NCBI GenBank assembly: GCA_965653225.1
Contig: CBFGZI010000104.1
Span: 1 to 13,703 of the forward strand
From: JALZDI01 sp965653225
Lineage (GTDB): Bacteria > Actinomycetota > Actinomycetes > Propionibacteriales > Nocardioidaceae
Direction of reading: 5' to 3'
Length of the DNA stretch: 13,703 nucleotides
Shown: in pieces, positions 1 through 5,606 of the stretch
How the letters are laid out: each line of letters starts with the position of its first letter
How positions within the stretch are numbered: the stretch's first letter is position 1
Notes under the pieces: model-generated
Seen by the model: the letters and a program-made list of their open reading frames with translations, nothing else
What the model was told of the DNA's origin: nothing
Database searches by the model: none
Position numbers and translations under genes: made by a program

Positions 1-20
1 GGAGCGCCTCACGGCGCGTG

Positions 21-42
21 GCCGCTCGTAGCGGCTTATTTT
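21..42 (+). terminator. Rho-independent terminator of an upstream plus-strand gene
   Basis: A perfect 6-bp stem (GCCGCT, positions 21-26, pairing with AGCGGC, 30-35) with a 3-nt loop is followed at once by the T-rich run TTATTTT (36-42). T tracts are rare in this GC-rich window, so this is the most canonical terminator here. It would end a plus-strand transcript whose gene lies left of the window and converges on the minus-strand gene ending at 90. Nothing else was recognised in bases 1-89. Confidence 0.65.
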
Positions 43-89
43 GGGACCCGGGGCTACCGCGGCCCGACGCTCGCCCCAGGTTACCTGCT

Positions 90-686
90 TCAGACCAGCA
101 GACCAGCCCGTTCGGCTCGTGCGGCGGACTCCAGGTCGTCGGCCAGCGTGACGAGCCGCGCGGCGGACGCGGCGTCACACTCGGGGATCTCCGCCCGGCC
201 GGAGGCGCAGATGCGGGTGAATGCCGCGGCGCGGTGCAGCGTCGTCGACAGGTCGCCGGCCACGACCCCCCGCAGCACCGTGTCGGCAAGCTCACGTACC
301 TCTTCCGGGCCGGGCGGGTCCACCACTCCGGCCACCACCTCGTGCACCGGCGCGTGTCGCCGTCCGGTGGCGAACTCCCGGGCGGCGGCGACCGGGTCGG
401 ACTGCACCCACGAGCGGAGTAGGTAGAGCCGCCACAGGGCACCGGGGAGCGAGTCCGCGGGGGCGCTGGCCCATAGGTCGGCCACCGTGTCCAGGCCCTG
501 CTCGTCGGCGAGGTGGACGATCCGCTGGACGACGGCCTCGTCCTGGTGCGAGCGCGCTCCCCTGACCAGCAGGGCGGCCGTCCGGTGGGCCACCTCGGCG
601 CGCAGCGCCGGGTCCTCCCCGCCGGGGAGCTCGTCGAAGGCGGCGTCGCCGGGCATCACCGGTCGGCGTGGCCGTGGCGCGGACAT
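90..686 (-). CDS. Conserved helical protein of unknown function
   Basis: About 198 residues, predicted soluble, rich in Ala, Arg, Leu and Glu, almost entirely helical, with no signal peptide or membrane segment. Recognisable stretches are AEVAHRTAALLVRGA, LPGALWRLYLLRSWV and VVAGVVDPPGPEEV. They look like a helical-repeat or scaffold protein, but I can name no catalytic motif or family. I chose the ATG at 686 (MSAPRPRRP). An in-frame ATG at 704 (MGHDGG) is possible, because the only G-rich ribosome-binding-like run touches the 686 start directly. It lies 26-27 nt after the arfB stop on the same strand, so the two are probably co-transcribed and perhaps translationally coupled. Coding nature is supported by strong GC3 bias and plausible composition; function is unknown. 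Confidence 0.75.
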   Translation of the reverse strand: MSAPRPRRPVMPGDAAFDELPGGEDPALRAEVAHRTAALLVRGARSHQDEAVVQRIVHLADEQGLDTVADLWASAPADSLPGALWRLYLLRSWVQSDPVAAAREFATGRRHAPVHEVVAGVVDPPGPEEVRELADTVLRGVVAGDLSTTLHRAAAFTRICASGRAEIPECDAASAARLVTLADDLESAARAERAGLLV

Positions 687-706
687 CCCCCCATCGTGCC
701 CCATGC

Positions 707-721
707 GGTGGCTCAGCCACC
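707..721 (-). other. Palindrome spanning the arfB stop codon
   Basis: On the minus strand GGTGGC-TGA-GCCACC forms a perfect 6-bp inverted repeat. Its 3-nt centre is the arfB TGA stop codon (715-713). It sits a few nucleotides before the possible 704 start and about 20 before the 686 start of the downstream gene. It could be a small hairpin affecting termination or re-initiation. There is no T tract, so it is not a classical terminator. Confidence 0.35.
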
Positions 722-1156
722 GTCGGAGAGTCGCCGGCGCATCCGCTTCACCTCGCCGCGGCGGCGCTTGGAGTCCAGCCGCCGCTGCTGCGAGGCCCGG
801 GTAGGCCGGGTCGCACGCCGCTTCCTGGCCGGCGGGCGGGTCGCCTCCCGCAGCAGAGCAGCCAGCCGCTGCTCGGCGACGACGCGGTTGCGCCACTGCG
901 ACCGGTGCTCGGACGCGGTGACCGTGAGGACCCCGTCGGTGAGCCGGTCGCCGAGACGGCGTACTGCACGCGCGTGCACCTCCTCGCCCAGCCCCTCACC
1001 GAGTGCCGGCGAGCGGGCCACGTCGAGGCTGAGCTGGACCCTGCTGTCCGCGGTGTTGACCGACTGCCCGCCGGGTCCGCCGGACCTGCTGAAGCGCCAG
1101 GTCAGCTCGCGCTCGGGTATCCACACGTCGCCGTCCACGTGCACCGGTCCGGGCAT
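713..1156 (-). CDS. arfB: Alternative ribosome-rescue factor, ArfB/YaeJ-type peptidyl-tRNA hydrolase
   Basis: 147 residues. The protein carries the class I release-factor catalytic signature RSGGPGGQSVN with the GGQ at residues 29-31. There is no stop-codon-recognition domain, and the C-terminal tail (about residues 105-147) is very Arg/Lys-rich. That is the ArfB architecture: the tail enters the empty mRNA channel of a stalled ribosome and the GGQ loop hydrolyses the peptidyl-tRNA ester. The length matches the family (about 140 residues). The start at 1156 (MPGPVHVDGD) is preceded by GGAGGG at good spacing. A longer frame from 1216 would begin inside the regulatory region and lacks such a site. 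It is the first gene of a two-gene minus-strand unit and is divergent from the exported protein gene at 1327. Family assignment is strong; physiological role is inferred from family knowledge. Confidence 0.93.
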   Translation of the reverse strand: MPGPVHVDGDVWIPERELTWRFSRSGGPGGQSVNTADSRVQLSLDVARSPALGEGLGEEVHARAVRRLGDRLTDGVLTVTASEHRSQWRNRVVAEQRLAALLREATRPPARKRRATRPTRASQQRRLDSKRRRGEVKRMRRRLSDGG

Positions 1157-1212
1157 GCGGCTCCCTCCGTCGGTGCATCTCGGCGCGGATCGCCCGAGAC
1201 CGCCCAGGTTCT

Positions 1213-1243
1213 CCATGAGAACCCTCTCACGGTGAGTTCATGG
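1213..1243 (+). promoter_or_regulatory. Candidate response-regulator operator, copy 1
   Basis: On the plus strand three blocks occur in order: CCATGAGA (1213-1220), TCTCA (1225-1229) and TCATG (1238-1242). ATGAGA and TCTCA form an inverted repeat with a 4-bp gap, and the TCA cores of the last two blocks are 11 bp apart, one helical turn, as in OmpR/PhoB-type direct-repeat sites. The same block order and spacing recur at 5540-5570 on the minus strand (19 of 31 positions identical, nearly all inside the blocks). This copy lies 85-114 bp before the exported protein start at 1327 and also in the upstream region of arfB. Role is inferred. Confidence 0.55.
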
Positions 1244-1326
1244 AAGTTTCAGGGTCGCCCGTCAGTGTTCTGGATGTACGCAACACCACCCGCAGCTGGG
1301 GGCGGGCCCAACACACAGGAGAAACA

Positions 1327-1899
1327 ATGAACACACTCCTCAAGGGGCTCATCGTGACCCTTGCCACCGTCTTCGGATTCGCCCTGATCGCGGCGGGCGT
1401 GAGCGTGGGGCTCGCACCGGCTTCCGACACCCACCCGGTGAAGCACGACAAGGTCCTCGTCAAGCGCGAGGACTCGGCCCCCGTGGCCGCGGTGGTCGAG
1501 GATGACGACAACAGTCCCGACGACAACGGACTCGATCCGCGGATGAGTACACGTAACCGCAACCAGCACGGGTCGGGCGGTCAGGCCCGAGCCGAGGCCA
1601 ACGACGACCACGGCGGTCTGCGGGCCGCGGGTCAGAGCGACGACGCCAACGACATGGCGACCGCCGGCACCAACACCGGTGGCGTCAGCACCAACACCGG
1701 CACCGGCGGCGTGAACGTCGGTCGGAGCATCACCAGCGGCCACAACGCCAACAGCAGCGGCGAGGTCGAGCCCGGTGACGACCACGGCCACGGCGTTGAG
1801 CCCGGCGACGACAACGGCGGCGGCTCCGGCAGCTCGGGCTCGGGCAGCTCCGGTGGCGGCGGCGACGACGGCATCCACCACGACCTCAACGACGACTGA
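1327..1899 (+). CDS. Exported Asp/Gly/His-rich low-complexity protein
   Basis: 190 residues. Residues 7-30 are a hydrophobic signal sequence or membrane anchor (MNTLLKGLIV start, one Lys before the core). The rest is disordered and unusually rich in Asp, Gly, Ser, Asn and His. Motifs include DDHGG (93-97), a direct repeat VEPGDDHGHG / VEPGDDNGGG (147-166), a GTNTGG-type stretch (114-132), a Gly/Ser run, and an HHDLNDD tail. No enzymatic domain is recognised. Such acidic-His clusters could bind divalent cations, but that is inference. The ATG at 1327 follows AGGAG at good spacing, so it is preferred over the in-frame ATG at 1240, which lies in the operator. A similar DDHGG/DDNGG protein heads the two-component operon at 5508, and both genes share the same upstream site. 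Downstream are two hairpins and then a Ser/Thr kinase gene. Confidence 0.85.
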   Translation: MNTLLKGLIVTLATVFGFALIAAGVSVGLAPASDTHPVKHDKVLVKREDSAPVAAVVEDDDNSPDDNGLDPRMSTRNRNQHGSGGQARAEANDDHGGLRAAGQSDDANDMATAGTNTGGVSTNTGTGGVNVGRSITSGHNANSSGEVEPGDDHGHGVEPGDDNGGGSGSSGSGSSGGGGDDGIHHDLNDD

Positions 1900-1909
1900 T
1901 CCTCTCACT

Positions 1910-1992
1910 CCGGGTGGGTGGCGCTGCCCCTGTCGCCCACCCGGGACCCCCCCACAGCCGGGTGGGCGGCGCTGCCCCTGCCGCCCACCCGG
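1910..1992 (+). terminator. Tandem duplicated hairpins (two 35-nt copies)
   Basis: Two near-identical 35-nt inverted repeats lie at 1910-1944 and 1958-1992, 13 nt apart. Each folds into a 13-bp stem with the 9-nt loop GCTGCCCCT. They differ at two positions, and in the plus-strand RNA both differences keep pairing: U-G and G-U in copy 1 become C-G and G-C in copy 2. Read from the minus strand, copy 1 would have two A-C mismatches. This fits an RNA structure selected in plus-strand transcripts, starting 10 nt after the exported protein's stop. There is no T tract, so it is a probable intrinsic terminator or attenuator of the high-GC type, or an mRNA-stabilising 3' end, ahead of the kinase gene. 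Confidence 0.6.
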
Positions 1993-2059
1993 CGCCCTGT
2001 TTCGCACCACACCATTTCCGAACCTCTTCAGAACCTGTCCTCGCCAGGAGCCGTGAGCC

Positions 2060-2947
2060 ATGACCAAGAGCTGGAACCTCGTCCAGGGCGACGAGATCGT
2101 CCCGGGCCTCAGCGCCATCAAGCCGCTCGGCGGCGGACACGTCTACGAGGCCTACCTGGGCTGGGACGAGCGGCTCTTCGCCCCGGTCGTGGTCAAGCTT
2201 GTCCGTCCCCACCTGGTCGACGACGAGTCCACCCTGGTCGGCCTCGAGCGCGAGACTCGCATGCTCGGCCGGCTGAACCACCCGGTGATCGTGCGCGGCT
2301 TCCGGTCCGTGCAGCGCGGCCCCCGGCCCCATCTGGTGCTGGAGAACCTGGACGGCCCGCGGCTGTCGGACCTGGTGCGCAAGTACGGCCCATTGCCGCT
2401 GCAGCAGCTGCTGCCACTCGGACTTGAGATGTGCTCTGCCCTGCACTACCTGCGCACCTGCGGCGTGGTGCACCTCGACGTCAAGCCGAGCAACATCATC
2501 ATGGGCGCCCCGCCGCGGCTGATCGACCTGAGCATCGCCCGGACGGCGGAAGCCGCGTCGAGGCTGACCCACATCATGGGCACCGACCCCTACATGCCGC
2601 CCGAGCAGTGCGACCCTCCGCGCACCGGTGTGCCCGGACCGCCCTCGGACGTCTGGGCGCTCGGCGTCTCGCTGTTCGAGGCGGTGGCCGGCTACCGTCC
2701 GTTCCCGCACGGGATCGCCGACGAGGACGCACCGGTCATCGACCGGTTCCCCCAGCTGGTAACGCCGCCGGCCGAGCTGCCGGCCGACATCCCGCCGCAG
2801 GTGGTGAAGCCGATCTACGCCTGCCTGGAGTACGACCCGGCCGACCGGCCCACGCCGTCTGAGCTGGCCGGGGTGCTCGAGCCGCTGGTCGACGCGTTGC
2901 CGCGTCCGCAGCTGGCGTTCAAGCCCACGCTCTCCCTGAGGGGCTGA
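2060..2947 (+). CDS. Soluble Ser/Thr protein kinase (Pkn2/Hanks type)
   Basis: 295 residues, essentially one kinase domain (about 12-280). Visible elements are the Gly-rich loop LGGGHVYEAY (23-32), VAIK-type lysine VVVKLV (K46), an alpha-C glutamate (E63 or E65), the catalytic loop HLDVKPSN (D140, K142, N145), the metal-binding DLS in place of DFG (D156), MGTDPYMPPEQ as activation/P+1 segment (E182) and SDVWALGV. All residues for catalysis are present, so it should be active. No transmembrane segment, PASTA, WD or other sensor domain follows, so it is probably a cytosolic kinase needing a partner for input. The ATG is preceded by CCAGGAG at 9 nt. It follows the exported acidic protein on the same strand across two hairpins and converges on the response regulator gene. 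Substrate unknown. Confidence 0.92.
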   Translation: MTKSWNLVQGDEIVPGLSAIKPLGGGHVYEAYLGWDERLFAPVVVKLVRPHLVDDESTLVGLERETRMLGRLNHPVIVRGFRSVQRGPRPHLVLENLDGPRLSDLVRKYGPLPLQQLLPLGLEMCSALHYLRTCGVVHLDVKPSNIIMGAPPRLIDLSIARTAEAASRLTHIMGTDPYMPPEQCDPPRTGVPGPPSDVWALGVSLFEAVAGYRPFPHGIADEDAPVIDRFPQLVTPPAELPADIPPQVVKPIYACLEYDPADRPTPSELAGVLEPLVDALPRPQLAFKPTLSLRG

Positions 2948-2962
2948 CCTGCGGGGCTGACC
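2940..2962 (+). repeat. 10-bp direct repeat at the kinase stop codon
   Basis: GGGGCTGACC occurs at 2940-2949, including the kinase TGA stop, and again at 2953-2962, with a period of 13. The second copy supplies part of the left arm of the following hairpin. It may be a small local duplication. Confidence 0.5.
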
Positions 2963-2977
2963 GCGAGCCGGTCAGTC
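2955..2977. terminator. Hairpin between convergent genes
   Basis: A stem of about 9 bp (GGCTGACCG, 2955-2963, with CGGTCAGTC, 2969-2977, one G-T wobble) and loop CGAGC sits in the 24-bp gap between the convergent kinase and response regulator genes, overlapping the regulator stop codon. It has no T tract on either side. It is a plausible bidirectional terminator of a GC-rich genome. Confidence 0.45.
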
Positions 2978-3634
2978 GGCGGCGAGCCGGTAGCCCATCC
3001 CGCGCACGGTCTGGATCACGTTCGCGCCGAGCTTGCGACGCAGGTACCGCACGTAGACGTCGACCACGTTGGACGAGGGGTCGAAGTCGTAGCCCCACAC
3101 GTGGGAGAGCAGCTGCTCGCGGGAGAGGACCTGTCCAGGGTTGCGCAGGAACACCTCGGTCAGCGCGAACTCGCGGGCCGACAGGTCGATGACCTTCTCG
3201 TCGATCGACGCCCGACGTGTGCGCAGGTCCAGCGACAGCGGACCGTGCTGCAGCACGGTGACCTCGGGCGATCGGTCGCTGCGCAGCCGCAGGCGGATGC
3301 GCGCCAGCAGCTCGTCGAAGCGGAACGGCTTCGGCATGTAGTCGTCGGCCCCGCCCTCGAGGCCCGCGACGGTGTCGGTGACCGAGTCACGAGCCGTCAG
3401 GATGACGACCGGTATTGACCCGTGCGACTCGCGCAGGCGGCGCAGCACCGTGAACCCGTCCATGACCGGAAGGCCGATGTCGAGCACCAGCAGGTCGAAC
3501 TCGCCGGAGAGTGCGTGGGCCAGAGCGGTGGCGCCGTCGCCGACCACCGTGGGCGTGAACCCGTTGGCCCGCAAGCCCTTCTCCACGAACGAGGCGATGC
3601 GGGACTCGTCCTCGGCCACCAGGATCCGGCTCAT
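2972..3634 (-). CDS. OmpR/PhoB-family response regulator
   Basis: 220 residues. The receiver domain (about 3-115) has the acidic pocket ED (8-9), phospho-acceptor D52 in LLVLDIGLPVMDG, T80 and K102 in MPKPF. The C-terminal winged-helix domain (about 127-218) has the usual LSAREFALTEVFLRNPGQVLSR-type helices, the SSNVVDVYVRYLRRKLG recognition region and a VRGMGYRL ending. It is a DNA-binding transcription factor activated by phosphorylation from the kinase encoded just upstream. Its start overlaps the kinase stop by 4 nt (ATGA at 3634-3631) and is preceded by GGAGG, so the two are translationally coupled. OmpR-family proteins bind direct half-sites about one helical turn apart. The sites at 1213-1243 and 5540-5570 fit that and are the best candidate targets in the window. 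Regulation of those sites by this protein is inference. Confidence 0.96.
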   Translation of the reverse strand: MSRILVAEDESRIASFVEKGLRANGFTPTVVGDGATALAHALSGEFDLLVLDIGLPVMDGFTVLRRLRESHGSIPVVILTARDSVTDTVAGLEGGADDYMPKPFRFDELLARIRLRLRSDRSPEVTVLQHGPLSLDLRTRRASIDEKVIDLSAREFALTEVFLRNPGQVLSREQLLSHVWGYDFDPSSNVVDVYVRYLRRKLGANVIQTVRGMGYRLAAD

Positions 3635-5103
3635 CGGTCCTCCGTCCAGTCGTCGTGGGAGTCGACGGTGTGCGCCCCGCCGGCCGGCAGGACGAGGGTG
3701 AACGTGGCGCCCTCGCCGGGGGTCGAGTCGAGGCTGACCTCGCCGCCGTGCGCGGTCGCGATCGCCCGCACGATGGACAGCCCGAGCCCCGAGCCCTCCG
3801 GTCCGCGCGTGTCGTCGCCGCGCTGGAAGCGCTGGAAGATGCGCTCGGTGTCCGCGGGGTCGATGCCGGGGCCGGTGTCACGCACCCACCAGCGCACGAC
3901 GCCGTCCTCGTTGGCGCTTCCCAGGGCGATGACGTCCCCGGCCTCGGTGTGCTGCACGGCGTTGGTCGCCAGCTGCACCAGCGCCTGGGTGACACGCTGG
4001 GGGTCCACGTGCACGGTGCCCTCGGCGCGCTCGTCGAGCTTCCAGGCCCGGTCGCCGAGCGCGCGTACCTTGTCGAGCACCTCGTCGGTGAGCACGCCGG
4101 CGTCTGCGTCGACCGGCCTGAGGAAGTCGGGCCGGCCTGACTTGGCCAGCACGATCATGTCGTCGACGAGCCTGGCCATCCGGTCGACCTCGTCGAGGAC
4201 CAGGTCGCGGGTGGCCTCGGTCTCGGGGACGTGCTCGGGGTCGAGCAGCTCGAGGTGGCCGCGAACGATGGTGATGGGCGTGCGCAGCTCGTGACCGGCG
4301 TCGTCGAGGAAGCGCCGCTGCTGGCCGAACGAGTGCTCGAGCCGGTCGAGCATCGCGTTGAACGTGTTGCCGAGGTCGGTGATGTCGTCGTTGCCGGTGG
4401 TGTCGATCCGCCGGCTGAGGTCGGTGTGGCTGATCTCCTGGGCGGTGGCCCGCATCTTCCGCAGCGGCTGCAGCAGCCGGTCCGACACCATCCATGCGCC
4501 CAGGGTGACGAGGATGAGCGCGATCCCGGCCACCAGTGCGTAGGTCTGCATCACGGACATGAACTGCGCGCGCTCCGCGTCCACGAAGTAGACCGGCACA
4601 TACGCGCCGAGCTGCTGCGGATGCTGGGGGTCGCGGACCAGCTGGACCGCCATCACGATCTCGCCGAACTGCTTGGTGTCCATGCGCCGGGAGCCACCAC
4701 CGGCACGCGTGAGGTCGTCCACCGCGGCCCGGAAGGCCTTGTTCTTTAGCAAATGGTCGTGGTTTTTCTGACTAGGTGACTGAAGCTCGGCGTGTCCGTC
4801 GAGGAAGCCGAACACGATCTCGTTGGGGTCGGGAGCCTTGCTCAGCAGCGCGGCCCGCATCATGCTCCTCGCGGTGGTGGTGGCAGGGTCGAGTTTCTGC
4901 CGAAGGTTGACGAACCCAGTGAGCTCCTGCTCGACCGCCTGGTTGATCCGCTCGTTCAGCTGGTTCGACACCACCTCGTACGCGGCCAGGCCGGCGCCGA
5001 GCAGCCCAAGCGCGGTCAGCAGCACCACCCAGGCGGCGATCTGGGTACGCACCGCGCGGGCCTGGGCGGCGATCCGGTGCCGCAGGCCGGGGTCAGTGGT
5101 CAT
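3631..5103 (-). CDS. Membrane sensor histidine kinase (HAMP, HisKA, HATPase)
   Basis: 490 residues. TM1 is about 22-46, an extracytoplasmic sensor region about 47-186, TM2 about 188-206, HAMP about 207-258. The HisKA domain holds phospho-acceptor H271 in DDAGHELRTP. The ATP-binding domain has N box ATNAVQHT (N381), G1 box DTGPGI (409-414), F box and G2 box GSGLGLSIV (from 437). All catalytic residues are intact. It autophosphorylates on signal and passes phosphate to the regulator encoded next. The sensor domain matches no ligand-binding family I recognise. A patch at about 4739-4783 is strikingly AT-rich, with codons such as AAA, AAC, CAT, TTG and CTA. The ATG at 5103 lies 24 nt after the stop of the small exported protein gene and has no strong ribosome-binding site, suggesting translational coupling. 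Operon order is exported protein, kinase, regulator. Confidence 0.96.
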   Translation of the reverse strand: MTTDPGLRHRIAAQARAVRTQIAAWVVLLTALGLLGAGLAAYEVVSNQLNERINQAVEQELTGFVNLRQKLDPATTTARSMMRAALLSKAPDPNEIVFGFLDGHAELQSPSQKNHDHLLKNKAFRAAVDDLTRAGGGSRRMDTKQFGEIVMAVQLVRDPQHPQQLGAYVPVYFVDAERAQFMSVMQTYALVAGIALILVTLGAWMVSDRLLQPLRKMRATAQEISHTDLSRRIDTTGNDDITDLGNTFNAMLDRLEHSFGQQRRFLDDAGHELRTPITIVRGHLELLDPEHVPETEATRDLVLDEVDRMARLVDDMIVLAKSGRPDFLRPVDADAGVLTDEVLDKVRALGDRAWKLDERAEGTVHVDPQRVTQALVQLATNAVQHTEAGDVIALGSANEDGVVRWWVRDTGPGIDPADTERIFQRFQRGDDTRGPEGSGLGLSIVRAIATAHGGEVSLDSTPGEGATFTLVLPAGGAHTVDSHDDWTEDR

Positions 5104-5127
5104 CGTCGGTGGCCATCGCCCCGCTGG

Positions 5128-5508
5128 TCAGTGGGGCCCGCTGTTGCCGCCACCGCCGTGGTCGTCGAAGCCCCCGTCGTCGTCCGGGGTCACCACCGGC
5201 GGGCTGACCGTCTGGACGCCCCCGTTGTCATCACTGCCGCCACCGTTTCCGCGGTTGCGGCCGTGGTCGTCCGGAGTCGACGAGTGCTCGGCGGTCTGGG
5301 TGTGCTGCGGGTGGGTGCTCTTGGTGGGGCGGGGACGCAGGGTCAGTGTCGCAGCGGCAGAGGGAGTCGGCTGCACGGTCGCGCCGAGGGTCACCGGCTG
5401 GCCGACGGCCGGCAGCGGACCGGGGTCAGAGGCAACCCTGCCCAGGTAGAAGCCGCCGAGCAGGGCCACCGTGACGGCGGCCGCGCCAGCCTTCCAGATG
5501 CTGTTCAT
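5128..5508 (-). CDS. Small exported Asp/Gly/His-rich protein heading the two-component operon
   Basis: 126 residues. Residues 7-23 form a short hydrophobic signal or anchor (after MNSIWK). A Pro/Thr-rich linker follows (about 30-75), then an Asp/Gly/His/Asn-rich tail with DDHG (80-83), DDNGG, DDDGG and DDHGGGG (115-121), ending GPH. No known domain. Composition and the repeated DDHGG/DDNGG motifs resemble the exported protein at 1327, though there is no alignable globular region. The start at 5508 follows GGAG by 9 nt and is preferred over the in-frame ATG at 5568, which lies within the operator. It is first in the operon with the histidine kinase and regulator, so it is probably an output or accessory factor of that sensor, for example a periplasm-side cation-binding or ligand-presenting peptide; that is inference. 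Confidence 0.85.
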   Translation of the reverse strand: MNSIWKAGAAAVTVALLGGFYLGRVASDPGPLPAVGQPVTLGATVQPTPSAAATLTLRPRPTKSTHPQHTQTAEHSSTPDDHGRNRGNGGGSDDNGGVQTVSPPVVTPDDDGGFDDHGGGGNSGPH

Positions 5509-5539
5509 GCCTCTAGTCTCCGCCTTTTGGACGAGATCA

Positions 5540-5570
5540 GCATGACACGCAGATGAGAACGCTCTCATGG
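5540..5570 (-). promoter_or_regulatory. Candidate response-regulator operator, copy 2
   Basis: On the minus strand CCATGAGA (5570-5563), TCTCA (5558-5554) and TCATG (5545-5541) occur with exactly the block spacing of the site at 1213-1243. The core ATGAGA-ACGC-TCTCAT (5553-5568) is a perfect 6-bp inverted repeat, and the TCA cores are 11 bp apart. It lies 33-62 bp before the exported protein start at 5508, where an activator or autoregulator would be expected. It also abuts the presumed -35 region of the divergent channel gene. Binding by the regulator encoded at 2972-3634 is inferred. Confidence 0.6.
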
Positions 5571-5606
5571 TTATTGCGGCGTCTTTACGTGCCCTAGGGT
5601 CAGGGC
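5571..5606 (+). promoter_or_regulatory. Leaderless promoter of the K+ channel gene
   Basis: TAGGGT (5595-5600) is a TANNNT -10 box exactly 6 nt before the GTG start at 5607, so transcription would begin at or next to the start codon. This is a common actinobacterial leaderless layout. TTATTG (5571-5576) is a weak -35 candidate at 18 bp and directly abuts the ATGAGA-N4-TCTCAT operator. Confidence 0.5.

Noticed and set aside
1..89. A tRNA or other RNA gene at the left edge
   Set aside because: No T-loop GTTCGA, no anticodon arm and no CCA end; the only supported feature is a terminator hairpin.
1226..1236. CTCAC-G-GTGAG palindrome inside operator copy 1 as the true operator
   Set aside because: It is not present in copy 2, whereas the three-block pattern is, so it is treated as incidental.
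1903..1908. A TCTCAC hit after the exported protein stop, considered as a third operator
   Set aside because: The other two blocks (CCATGAGA and TCATG) are absent at the required spacing.
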